Source: Aporrectodea caliginosa
Lineage: Eukaryota > Annelida > Clitellata > Crassiclitellata > Lumbricidae
Direction of reading: 5' to 3'
DNA: 64,000 bases
Assembly: GCA_020284085.1 (NCBI GenBank)
Contig: JACEVL010000021.1
Location: forward strand, 171,501-235,500
Part shown: positions 10,128 through 20,060 of the stretch, piece by piece
Layout: each line of letters starts with the position of its first letter
How positions within the stretch are numbered: position 1 is the first letter of the stretch
Position numbers and translations under genes: made by a program
The notes under the pieces: generated by a model
Seen by the model: the letters and a program-made list of their open reading frames with translations, nothing else
Database searches by the model: none
What the model was told of the DNA's origin: nothing

Positions 10128-11234
10128 ATGAATTTAAAAAGAAAAATTTTGTACATGTCATTTTGGACCACACTAAGGTGCAAGATATGTAAGAAATCGT
10201 TTAACCAGAGGGGTCATCTGAAAACGCATACGAGAACTCATACTGGTGAAAAACCATACCGGTGCCATTTATGTCAGAAATCATTTAATGAAGGTGGTTC
10301 TCTAAAAAAGCACATCAGAACCCATACTGGTGAAAAGCCATACAGGTGCCAGCTATGTAAGAAATCATTTACTCAGGGTGGTCATCTGAAAACGCACATG
10401 ACAACCCATACTGTTGAAAAACCATACAGGTGCAAGATATGTAAGAAATCATTTAATCACGGTGTTACTCTGGAAACGCACATGAGAACCCATACTGGTG
10501 AAAAACCATACAGGTGCCAGCTATGTCAGAAATCATTTACTGAAGATGGTACTCTGAAAAGGCACATGAGAATCCATACTGGTGAAAAACCATACAGGTG
10601 CCAGCTATGTAAGAAATCATTTAATGACGCTGGTAATCTGAAAACGCACATGAGAACTCATACTGGTGAAAAACCATGCAAGTGCCAGTTATGTCGGAAA
10701 TCATTTATTCGAGGAGAGGCCTTGACGGTGCATATGAAAACCCACACAGAAGTTAAACCATACATATGTGAGAGTTGTAATCTAGGATTCACCGATATTG
10801 GACATCTAAAGAGTCACAGAAGAACTCATGCAACTGAGAAGCAACACTCGCGCAATAAACCTTATACCAAAAGCAGTTCTTCAGCAAAGCAGTTTAAACT
10901 CCATTCAGGAACACCGCAACAGGATCTTGAAATGAAAAGTGAAGTAATTCCTAACCTTTCTGATGATTTAATCGGATTTAGTACCACAGGCCATTGTGAT
11001 AAAGACAAAGAAGGTCACTCAACAAATTCTGGTGGTGCAGGTCCTTTTCCGAAACTTAGAGATGGAGAATGTCTGTATATTAACAAATTCAAATCTCCTG
11101 AGAATACAAAAGTGTCAAAATCTTTTCTATGTGCTATATGTGACGTTATGCTTGAAATAGAGAAGGAATTTCTAGAGCATTGTTATAGCCATCGATTTTC
11201 TCCACCTGACGACTTAGCTGTTGACCTGTGCTGA
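10128..11234 (+). CDS. C2H2 zinc-finger protein (probably terminal exon)
   Basis: Encodes eight tandem C2H2 fingers with TGEKPYRC-type linkers (from RCKICKKSF at about residue 17 to CESCNLGF), each C-x2-C-x12-H-x3-H. An acidic and Ser-rich linker follows, then a ninth isolated finger CAICDVMLEIEKEFLEHCYSH-like near the C-terminus (shown in part: CAICDVML, HCYSH). A DNA-binding nuclear factor is expected; target and role are unknown. Some linkers deviate (TVEKPY, TEVKPY). The ATG at 10128 may not be real: the first 50 bases resemble repeat sequence, and a possible 3' splice site (CACTAAG/G) at 10177 sits right at the first finger, so this may be the last exon of a spliced gene. The stop is TGA at 11232-11234. 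An AATAAA at 11907-11912 could serve the transcript. No frame damage is seen. Confidence 0.88.
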   Translation: MNLKRKILYMSFWTTLRCKICKKSFNQRGHLKTHTRTHTGEKPYRCHLCQKSFNEGGSLKKHIRTHTGEKPYRCQLCKKSFTQGGHLKTHMTTHTVEKPYRCKICKKSFNHGVTLETHMRTHTGEKPYRCQLCQKSFTEDGTLKRHMRIHTGEKPYRCQLCKKSFNDAGNLKTHMRTHTGEKPCKCQLCRKSFIRGEALTVHMKTHTEVKPYICESCNLGFTDIGHLKSHRRTHATEKQHSRNKPYTKSSSSAKQFKLHSGTPQQDLEMKSEVIPNLSDDLIGFSTTGHCDKDKEGHSTNSGGAGPFPKLRDGECLYINKFKSPENTKVSKSFLCAICDVMLEIEKEFLEHCYSHRFSPPDDLAVDLC

Positions 11235-12960
11235 ATTATGATTCCACGCAACTACAGTTGGAAACATTTGGAATTTCAGGTTTATGATGAAAAGATGCTA
11301 AGGAAGTACAGGATACCTGCATATATACGAACAGTTACTTTGTACCTCTTTCACTTCAGGATAGGCATTCTGATGTAGAGAATCCAGAGGTTCCTCCGTA
11401 ATAATGGGGACCACATATCTAAGGTTTTGTTTTTTTCACATTATTGTAAGACTGTGGAAATGCTGCATGCCACAAAATGAAATAGTTTTGCAGTTTGTAG
11501 TTTTGTAGTTTTGTTGTTGGTAATACTCTGAAAGCGCACATGATAACCTATACTAGTGAAGAAGCATACTTAGTAAAGTCTTTGGTTCCGGATTCAACTA
11601 CTTGACAACTTTTTTGTTCAATATAAAATTTAGCTGCACAAGATACGCACAAATACGTCTACTGGACTAGATATTTAACAGAGCGGTTAGCGCTACATCG
11701 TTTTGTGAGATTATTTTAGACTATTGTTACTGTTGCTTTCATTATGTTAAGTGATAGAATTAATTAGCTTATTCTACTTAGATTAAAATGTTTGGTCATT
11801 AAGGAAGATAAATGTTTAATCAAGATTGTTATATATCCTGTAAATTCTGTGATTTGTTTTTGTTTAATGACTTTTATGTTACATTTATTTCTGTGCTTAA
11901 CCTCGAAATAAATATGCTGTAGGCCTATATCGTAAATTGCACATACTGTACTTAAATTTCTCTCAATGGAATATAGGCCTATTTGTTTTATACGCTGAAC
12001 TTTTACAAGTCACATCGATATTTTTCATCTATTTTCAACTGGATTATGTGGGTATATTTGACAACCGGAGGCAAATTAGATAAATTTCCGTCTTTTACTT
12101 TCGGCAGCTTACACAAAGATAATATTCTAATTTATCATTTTTAACCCATTAATGCCCAAACTTTCCCCAGTGGACAATCTTTATCATAGGCCTACTTTGG
12201 AATATAAGAAATGATGCTAGGGTAAGGTCCTTGGAACTTGTATTATGTGATTCCGCGATCATCCGCTAGATGGCTGCTGTTCCCAGTTGGGAACATTGGG
12301 CACATATGGAGTCTGTTCTCATTTGGGAACAACATGCAAATTTATTGATAATAATCTGTTAAATTTGCAGTTTTAAGTTACTACACTAGTTTTACTTTAT
12401 GCACAGCATAGGTTGCTTTTACGTTGTAACCAGTATACGCTATGGCATGAACAGTTGCTTGGGTGATGGACTGTCAAACGAGACACGTCACAGGTTTAAA
12501 TTAACTGTTTTGCAACTGATGATAATTATTTCTATTCTTAATGGCTTTTAACATCGCTGTTTGGCGCTGGTTATAATGAGTGGCGCTTATTCAATTACCT
12601 TAGGAAATCAACAATGAAACCCTGTCGTAAAATGCTGGACATTTTATGAATATCGTGTACGAAAACCTTGTGAAGTGAGTTCATATCGACGTCAACGGAT
12701 CAGGAGGTCGTAAGATGGCGCTAAACGCTCGACAATTTAATGAGTTGCTTAGACACCTTTTAAACGGCTTCAATGTACCTTATAAATTTGTCAGTTGCGC
12801 TTCATCGTTACATATAATCTCCTGAACATTATTTCTTCAATCGCTTCCACGATACACTGGATACTGGTTCATAATACATTGTCATAAATCCATTTGTTTG
12901 CCATCGAATTTTCAACGGCATGTTTGAAAGGTATGAACCTCCGTAATACATTATGGAGTT
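11235..12960. other. Zinc-finger 3' UTR and AT-rich spacer
   Basis: A putative 3' UTR runs to about 11930 with the polyadenylation signal at 11907. At 11519-11571 a decayed finger remnant can be read (GNTLKAHMITYTSEEAY). At about 12143 TTAACCCATTAATGCCCAA looks like a piggyBac-type left end, but I find no matching right end. The rest shows no gene. Confidence 0.5.
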
Positions 12961-12968
12961 GTGCTATT

Positions 12969-13140
12969 GGAAATGACTAGAGTGCTGGACTACCAACCGA
13001 GAGCTCGGGGATTCAAATCCACGCCATGGCAGAAATGTCTGCGCCACTTGCGCCCCAGAAGTCAATGAAGCCATGGTGCATACACTGACATTGGGAAGAT
13101 CAATGGAGTTAATTCGTATAATAACCCCTATGCGTGATTT
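12969..13140 (+). mobile_element. tRNA-derived SINE
   Basis: The head has an A-box-like TGACTAGAGTGCTGG and a B box GGATTCAAATCC with tRNA-like spacing. It is followed by a body with TGCGCC and CCAGAAGTCAATGAAG blocks shared with the minus-strand SINE at 13.9-14.1 kb. Confidence 0.7.
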
Positions 13141-13218
13141 CTTGTAGGCCTATTTGCCTTCTGTCCAGCTTAGAGTATGTGAAAAAATGGGACTTATAAT
13201 TTATAAAACACTGAAAAC

Positions 13219-13385
13219 CAGTAGCGGCGCCAGGATTTCAGGTTTGATGGGGCTAAAACCCCAATTCCTCCCCTTTCTCCCCTCCTCGCTGGCATTGGCA
13301 GTGATTTCCCACTTTTGTTGGGGGGGGGCTGAGCCGCCGATAGGGGGCTTCAGCCCACTCTAGCCCCATGCTAGCGCCGCCACTG
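13219..13385. mobile_element. hAT-type MITE, 167 bp, with 8-bp TSD
   Basis: The termini CAGTAGCGGCGCCAGG and its inward complement CAGTGGCGGCGCTAGC are flanked by CTGAAAAC (13211-13218) and CTGAAGAC (13386-13393). This is a second, distinct hAT-type MITE. The interior is non-coding. Confidence 0.85.
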
Positions 13386-13904
13386 CTGAAGACTGGTCGC
13401 TAGGTTTATTAACCACAGACAAATTGAATACATAAGGTGAGGCCGACGTCAGTGGCCTTGGAATCAACGCATTCTTCCGACGTTATGGGGGAGTGGCGAT
13501 AGCGCATTGGATAACACACTGGCACAAACGAAAATATTATTATTATTATAAATTCGGCAACTGCGTTTAATGTCCACATTGTCCAATCATTCATAATCCC
13601 TGACTCATAGAGTAGGGTCCACGTTAACAGCCTCATGAGACCGTGCGATGTCGCTAAACAACGAAAAACTACCAACCATAGGGTAGTGCCAGTCTGAAGG
13701 CTGGAATAAAGAGGGCAACGTCATTATATACGATATTTATTATTAGTCATATGATACATCGTCGTTAATCGAAAGTACCGAGAAAGTTTCTATAGTTGTA
13801 CGATATGCTTATCCGAAAGAAGAAGGGCAATATGAAGGACAGTGAAATGTTAGTGAATTCATATTCTTAGTCCATGCATAATTATTTAAGGCGAGTGGTC
13901 AGTC

Positions 13905-14110
13905 ATCTCCCTCACCTAATCTTCGTACTCATAAAGTGTATTGTAAGTGTACTCATTACTTCATTACTTCTGGTATCGCTAGGTGGCGCAATTGTAGCCG
14001 AAATATCGACAGTGATTTCTGCCCAGATGGGGATTTGAACCCACGACCTCGCGGTTGACAGTCCATTGTGCTGGCCTATCATGACTATCATGCTCCATGC
14101 CAATCAGATA
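13905..14110 (-). mobile_element. tRNA-derived SINE, minus strand
   Basis: On the minus strand a B box GGGTTCAAATCCCC follows a tRNA-like head with AATGGACTGTCAACCGCGAG. The body carries ATTGCGCCACC and CCAGAAGTAATGAAG, matching the SINE at 13.0 kb. Confidence 0.65.
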
Positions 14111-14254
14111 GAAAGAGAAAGTGGATTCATCTCCCATCGAACGAATTGGTGGGGACAGAATTTGGGGATTCTTATGTTGGAGGTATAAAGGAAGCTGTAA
14201 CTTCATGTCTCTGTCTGTCTGTCTGTCTGTTCATATCTCTTTTAATCTGCCTAC

Positions 14255-15270
14255 ATGTAGCTTTGCCTGTTCGCTAACAGATTTGTCTGGCTGCTGGTGT
14301 CAGAGATTGTTTGAGACCGGAACGCACCAGTGGGGACAGAATTTTACAAATCCAGTTCTTTTTTGGACGACAGCAACGCCGTATTGGTTCTTTGCTTGAT
14401 TAGCATGGCGCCTAAAGCCTGCGTTCCGTTTCTTCTTTTTGGTTGGGACGGGATCACTGGTTGGTGTGTACGTAATGACCAACTGTCTTTCTATATATCT
14501 GCCTATCCATCTGTCTTTCTTTATGTCGGTCTGTCTCTGTCTCTTGCTCTCGCTCTCTCTCAGTCTGCAGTGTCAATGTGTTTGTTAGATGTCTGTCTGA
14601 ATCTCGGTCTGTGCGTCTGTTATCTGCACATCTGTAAAAGTCTCCTTCTCTTTCCATCTATCTGCCTGTCCGTCCATCTGTCTGTCTGTCTGCATGTCTT
14701 TGTGTTTATCTGCCCAGCTGCACGAATGCTCGACTTCGCGGTTGACTGCATTAGCATTAGTGACCTGGCCGTTGTACGAGATTGGCAGGCTTTTCTTAAG
14801 GCGACGCTTTTGCAAGACACTAAACTTCTCCGTTAGTGTTACAGCGTAATGTAATTTAAAGAACGTATTGAAGTCGTACAAGAGTTCATTCTCATGCAAA
14901 GGATGATTTAAATGGTTGGAGAAGTTATTGTCACGTGTCGAACCCAGCTGAAAGAGTTGATGACGCTGTAACCCTGTGTCCTTCCTCTCAAATGCCTTTC
15001 TCTCTTGTGGCCCATTGCAAGAATACTGGAACGATCTCCGGTTCACCGTGACGAAACTGGCTTACGGCGAAAAGTTTAACATCCTACCAGATGATTCAAT
15101 ATATTCCCGCAGTGACAAGTAAGATTTTTGCTTTTCCACAATGAAGTCGCCACACTACGACGGTGATAGTTTAAGCCTGGTCACGTAACAATACCGTTGA
15201 AGTAAGTTTAAGTATTCAACATCCCATATCACGAAACACACATTTCACACGAAAACAGAATTTGGTCAAT
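14255..15270. repeat. 3' flank of cGLR copy B (uninterrupted paralogue of 6205-8690)
   Basis: Contains the CTGT-rich tract, the TTAGCATTAGTGACCTGG block, the empty TGTGTC target at 14975-14980 and the CTACGACGGTGATAGTTTAA block, in the same order as the flank of copy A. It is contiguous apart from about 170 extra bases near 14310-14480. It ends abruptly at about 15270 where foreign sequence replaces the gene end. Confidence 0.82.
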
Positions 15271-15299
15271 GCTAGTAGTATAGAATTGGGTACTCTGGC

Positions 15300-15395
15300 G
15301 ATTTTGACCTAATACTGGTCAAAATCACCTCAAATAGCCGTGAACGGACCTTAATATTGGTCAGTGTACGATAATTTAGACTAATATTAGGTCAG
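15300..15395. repeat. Three GACC-TAATA-GGTC dyads
   Basis: A perfect 10-bp-arm inverted repeat, GATTTTGACC/GGTCAAAATC with 7-nt loop, lies at 15300-15326. Related dyads follow at 15347-15362 (GACC TTAATATT GGTC) and about 15379-15393 (CTAATATTAG core). They sit just upstream of the Polinton-type ORF and may be part of its end or promoter. Function is not established. Confidence 0.6.
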
Positions 15396-15463
15396 ACCCC
15401 CTCGTGAACGAATCTATAGCCTTGGTTCAAATACAATCCCCCAAACTTTCTGATGTAACTAAA

Positions 15464-16690
15464 ATGAATGAAAAATCTCGATTTGGACTTAAAGAAAAAT
15501 CTTCTGTATATAAAATGGAGCACACGAAGAACACTGTTATCGAACTAAGAAAAATCGCCAAGCAGAGGGGCTTGGTCGGATATACGAGATTACGGAAAGC
15601 GGATTTGATCGCTAAAATTGAAGCTAACGAGACTCAAACGCTAATCCCCTCACATTTTACACCGATCTCACCTAATATTATTGAAACCCCAATACAAACA
15701 CCCGTGCCAGTCTCATTAGTACGAAAAGTATACAACAAAATTAAATTAGCGGTTAATACGTGTGAGAAGGTGATTAAAAGAGAAATACCTAAGCAACTGA
15801 AGAAAGTCGTAAAGGAGAATTTTGCTAAAACGCAAACAAAAATTACATCATATTTTAGGAAAATATTTAATAAACCAAAGTTTGAAATTCATGAAACGGC
15901 TTCAGCCATAAAAGGTTTCACGAAACAATACACGGTAGAGGGAGCAAATGGTATCGATGCCACATCATTTCTTAACGCCGTTCAAGCACCGGCGGTAGAC
16001 TTGTTGACAAAAAATCGTCAGACTAAGGTCAACTTTGTCCTTACCTGCGCAATGGAGCGCGTTGATATGAAGACTGGAGCAGTAGACTCCAACGATTTTC
16101 CATTCGTTTCAAAGACTGTGGTGAATCTAGACTCCACCGATGTAAACGAAATTTATAACACCGCGAAAGATAAAATTATCGAGTCGATGGCTACCTTCCA
16201 GATGCGTGGTAGTAACTGGCGACTCAGGGCGGTTCAAAAATTAGAAATCAACACGGTTGTTTATAAACCGTTGAAAGGAAGTTCTTACATTCCACTACCG
16301 ACCTATTTAGCTAGTAAAAAGGGAATTATTAATATGAAGAACGAAGACGAAGAATGTTTCAAGTGGTGCGTTACGAGAGCCTTAAACCCTATTACGAGAG
16401 ATTCAGAAAAAATTACGAAAGAATTAATCAAGCAATCTGAGGATCTTAATTGGTCCGGCATTGAATTCCCAGTAGCGGTGGATACTAATGTGATAAGTAA
16501 GTTTGAGAGAAATAATAATATTAGTATTAATGTTTTTGGTTACGAGACAGATGTTAACCTGTTCCCACTATATTTATCAAAGCATGAAAGCGAAAGGCCT
16601 ATAGATCTATTACTGCGGATATTAAATTGGTATAATAAAGAATACACTTACTTACTTACTTATATGTATGGTGACTTTCACCTTCAATAA
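15464..16690 (+). CDS. Polinton/Maverick (adintovirus-like) protein, truncated
   Basis: The frame is open from 15380. The first ATG is 15464 and I prefer it to the upstream GTG. The N-terminal region reads TVIELRKIAKQRGLVGYTRL and looks SAP/Rho-N-like (a short helical DNA-binding fold). The middle (FTKQYTVEGANGIDATSF, NWRLRAVQKLEI) and the block YKPLKGSSYIPLPTYLASKK followed by ECFKWCVTRALNP resemble the region upstream of the protein-primed DNA polymerase B in Polinton-type and adintovirus-like elements. The polymerase itself is missing. After PIDLLLRI the sequence departs into a short tract with (CTTA)n and stops. I infer a fragment of an integrated viral-type transposon. No capsid, integrase or protease gene is seen in the window. 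Confidence 0.65.
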   Translation: MNEKSRFGLKEKSSVYKMEHTKNTVIELRKIAKQRGLVGYTRLRKADLIAKIEANETQTLIPSHFTPISPNIIETPIQTPVPVSLVRKVYNKIKLAVNTCEKVIKREIPKQLKKVVKENFAKTQTKITSYFRKIFNKPKFEIHETASAIKGFTKQYTVEGANGIDATSFLNAVQAPAVDLLTKNRQTKVNFVLTCAMERVDMKTGAVDSNDFPFVSKTVVNLDSTDVNEIYNTAKDKIIESMATFQMRGSNWRLRAVQKLEINTVVYKPLKGSSYIPLPTYLASKKGIINMKNEDEECFKWCVTRALNPITRDSEKITKELIKQSEDLNWSGIEFPVAVDTNVISKFERNNNISINVFGYETDVNLFPLYLSKHESERPIDLLLRILNWYNKEYTYLLTYMYGDFHLQ

Positions 16691-16954
16691 CAGATTGTTT
16701 TGCAAATAAAATGAAATTAGGCCTAGGAGCCTACTTGCTGCCACGCGCATTAGAAATGTTTCATAAAACGGCCGTTATCGACCTGTCAAAGTTATGGAAA
16801 GCCGGTCTAGTCCAGAAGGTTTTCTATCTGGTTGCCTATCAGAGAATCACGGGGTATAGGCGAGATCTGGGCAGCAGAGGTAGAAGGAGAAGACATACAC
16901 GTTAGAAGCCGGCGGTAATACGGTGGTGCAGCAGAGTCCAATGCCATCCTCTTT

Positions 16955-19850
16955 TTGGCAAAATGGAGAGCAGCCAGATAGGCCAAAGCTGCAGGAGCAA
17001 TGCCATTAGATTTAGAATCTTCAAATTCTAAAGCTCTTCTAAGAAACTCTTTTGACATGAGCGACACTAACTGAAATTCTGAACGGCTTTGTGATCCAGT
17101 TAAATTTTCCATGAGATGCTGAGTACGCATGAATTGAAACCGACTACTTTGCTCTGTGTGCGTTTTCGGAAAGTTATGATACTGAGACCTTACATTTTTT
17201 TGTAGGTATCGAAATTGCATCGACAAATTCAACAAAGAGACTACTATCCCATGAAATCTCTCCGCAGGTTAAACCTTATGCAGTATGCAAAATATACAAT
17301 AAGATGTGAAACATAAAACGTTCTGTATTGTTGGAAGATCTATCAGATGACTGTGTGTCTTCGATTCAAGGCATCTTGAACTATATCCAATTTGGAAGCT
17401 CAGGCGCAGTCCTGAACTGTACTTCCATTTTATTATAGGATGACTGTTTGAAAGTTGAAACAAGTAATAAATCCAAAGTTGAAACAAGTAATAAATCCAA
17501 TGATTTTAATTCACTCACTTTCCAAAATTCAAAGAGAGACAGCACGTAATCTGCAAAATGTAGCATCATTTCCACTCTACTTACAAGCTTGGAATGTCTC
17601 CGAATAAATGAATGTATGTAATTTTCTACGAACCATTGAGAAAGAATTAAAGAATGTTGGAATTTATTTAGTCGTCTATCGGTCTGATGAAGCATTGTGG
17701 AGCTCGAAGGCTCATGAAATAAGTTTGCTTCAGAAATAAAATAGTGTGGACAGTATCTCCTCTTTAGACACTTTGAAAGTTTTCTAATCAGCTCACAGCA
17801 AATCGTAATGACAGACAAGGAATTCCACCATTCACAAGTCAATAACATCAGAGTCTTTAAATGATACGTATAGAGAACCTCATCATCCTTTGGACAATTC
17901 TTTTGTATCAATTCTTTCTTTGCGAAGAATCTCAACAAATGGTAAACGATCTGTTGAACTTGAGTCCAACTCTGAAGTAAAATTACGTCTGCGAATGAAA
18001 ATGAAATTCTCCACTGGCATTTATCGTCTCTGCAAGAACGATGCTGAACATAAACAACATGACAGCCATTTTCTACAACTTCGGTGATTGTATCAATCGT
18101 CGGCCATCCGTGATTCCTAGGTCGTTTAAGCCAGTGCTTCCCAAACTTTTCAGTGTCACGACCGGCAGGAATTTTTCAGACAGCTGAAGGACCGGTGCCC
18201 AATTTATTGCTTATTATATCTTCTTCGATCACCTAAGTTCTTCAAATATATATTAAAATTGATTTAAATGCATGTTTAGCCAGGTCTATGACTATATTAC
18301 TCTTTAAATGCGAGTCTAATAATTGTTTTTTTTATGACTTTTAAAAATATAATGGCTGTTATATTGTATATTAGAATGAGACTTAATTATCTGTATTATA
18401 ACATTTAATAAGAATGCATAACAAATCTTGGAATTTGGTACCAAATTGTTTAGTAACATTGGAAGGAGAGGATATTGTTAGGAAAACGTAACAAATTTAA
18501 GTACAGTTCTAAGTATAAAACAAGTGTTAAACAAGTTAATGCTAGCTGAACTAAAAATCATAATAAGTAACAGTGACTAGCTATTGCGAACGGTGGACCT
18601 GTTTACTGCTTGCAAGCTTATCAAGTCGTGGTTCGATTGTGGACAGTGCTACACGCAAAGGAGAACGAATATCCATACTGTTCCTATATCTTGTCTTAAT
18701 GATGCTCATGGACGAAAACCCACTCTCACACAGGTAAGTGGAAGGAAATGGGAGAAGAGCTTTCAGAGCAATTTCAGCAAGTTCAGGATATTCTGCTTTG
18801 ACATGAATCCAAAAGATGCTAGTGATGGCATTGTGTTGAAAACCATCTTCAATCCTTCGTCAGCAGCTAGATCCAACAATTTATCTTCCAAAGTGACAGT
18901 TCAACGATGCTATAAATGGATTTCGGATCCAACCAGTTCCTATCCGAGGATCGTCTTCGGTCGGAAAGTAAAACTCAAAACGGTCAATTAAATTAGTCAA
19001 GTGCTCACTGATGACCTTCCATAGAGATGGGATATCAAGCGCTTCGCCTGCATCTATTTATGTCTGCATTATCTGAATCAGATGAATTTGAAGAATCAGT
19101 TTCTATTTCTGGCTCCACATTTCTATTTTTCCTCTTAAGAAACATGTCCATTGAGCCTTGCTTCGCCATCTATAAATTGGGTAAACAAAGTGAAATTACT
19201 ATTTAATAGTAGCGCGGGTGTGTATATATATGCTAGTGCTGTTTATTAATATATTTATTACTTGTCATTGCTATAATTTTAAAATTTATAATATATTAGA
19301 ATTGCACTTACAGTTTTGAATGTGGAAGCAGACGTGTTTATTTTCTTTTCACGGATGCACTGACCAGATTATTAAAGACGATGGACATATGTCACATCCG
19401 GTTTCTTTGCCGGACAGAAAATCGCAAATGTTAACAGCAAAATTTCTAGTTTTCGCTTACAATTTTGGCTGAAATACATTTACTTGTAGGACGAATCTTT
19501 TAATTTATGGAAATTTTAGGCTATATGAAAAATTTGGTGGAACCATTTCTTGATTCTGAGACATTTTGACCATTTTTTTGACTCACGTCGCGGACCGGCA
19601 GCTGAGGTCTCGCGGACCGGCACCGGTCCGCGGACCACAGTTTGGAAAGCACTGGTTTAAGCCAACCTTGGGCTTCTTTAGGCCACTGAGGACACCATAT
19701 ACTTTTGACGGCATCTCGTGCGAAATAATGACCAGTATCTGTTTTACATTTAATAGCTGGACCCCTTATAATACTTGGCAAGGCTTATCTTACAAGTTTA
19801 CTAGAGGAATTAATTATACGCATCTGCACTACGATCTATAATTAGGGGCA
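16955..19850 (-). pseudogene. cGLR-type family copy B, broken
   Basis: The minus strand from 19850 carries the Mab-21 part: RGPAIKCK, then ARDAVKSIWCPQWPKEAQGW. A hAT insertion (18132-19654) follows, then GWPTIDTITEVVENGCHVVY, WRISFSFADVILLQSW, TYHLKTLMLLTCEWWNS and YFISEANLFHEPSSS. The frame breaks at about 17400 and again near 17270. It resumes as RSQYHNFPKTHTEQSSRFQF and stops matching at ALAYLAALHFAKK (about 16960). The N-terminal GS/DxD part is missing, and so are about the last 350 codons, lost under the Polinton-type fragment. An EEMP segment present in copies C and D is deleted, and a 24-bp tandem duplication lies at about 17453-17500. It is clearly non-functional. Confidence 0.9.
18132..19654 (-). 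mobile_element. Internally deleted hAT transposon with perfect 8-bp TSD
   Basis: 1523 bp with termini CAGTGCTTCCCAAACTTTT and, inward from the right, CAGTGCTTTCCAAACTGTG. It is flanked by GTTTAAGC at 18124-18131 and 19655-19662. The minus strand encodes a transposase start MAKQGSMDMFLKRK (ATG at 19167-19169, stop about 19036) and the C-terminal dimerisation part: FYFPTEDDPRIG, WIRNPF, LPFPSTYLCESGFSS and NSMDIRSPLRVALSTIEPRL, ending at 18581-18583. The DDE core is deleted. It resembles ZBED5/FAM200-type hAT transposases. It inserted into coding sequence of cGLR copy B. Confidence 0.92.
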
Positions 19851-19869
19851 AGTAATTAGCTCTTCTTAT

Positions 19870-20060
19870 TTCAGCATCGGAATTTGAGGCACAAAGTAAT
19901 TGTGAGTTAAGGACTTGCTCAAGGTCTTTAAACAGTAACCGTCACAGAGCAGACTCCAACACGTAATCACAATCTTAGTCGTAATCTAAAAATTATTGTT
20001 AAAGCTGAAAGTTTGGCACAGGGAACCAGCTTATTCATTAACACCTCGACCCTGCAAATT
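19870..20060 (-). mobile_element. SINE/L2-tail relic
   Basis: On the minus strand GAGCAAGTCCTTAACTCACAA-like text and GAATAAGCTGGTTCCCTG match the relic at 22.6-22.8 kb, the SINE body at 57.9 kb and the L2 3' end at 60.8 kb. No tRNA head is visible. Confidence 0.55.

Larger units (their letters stand above)
15275..16955. mobile_element. Polinton-type fragment that replaced the 3' part of copy B
   Basis: Bounded on the left by the copy B 3' flank (ending about 15270) and on the right by copy B coding sequence (beginning about 16955). It carries the ORF above and a 64-codon open frame at 16711-16905 ending in an Arg-rich tail (RGRRRRHTR), which I do not recognise. No terminal repeats or target duplication are apparent, so it is a fragment joined with deletion of about 1.07 kb of the host gene. 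Confidence 0.7.

Noticed and set aside
9995..10183. 62-codon minus-strand frame overlapping the zinc-finger start
   Set aside because: Lies in repeat-like text antisense to the zinc-finger exon, with no homology recognised.
12143..12350. Possible piggyBac-type left end TTAACCCATTAATGCCC
   Set aside because: No complementary right end followed by TTAA in reach.
16640..16670. Possible jockey-like (TTAC)n tail in the Polinton-type ORF
   Set aside because: AATAAAGAATACACTTACTT resembles the LINE 3' end, but only about 30 bases match and no TSD is seen.
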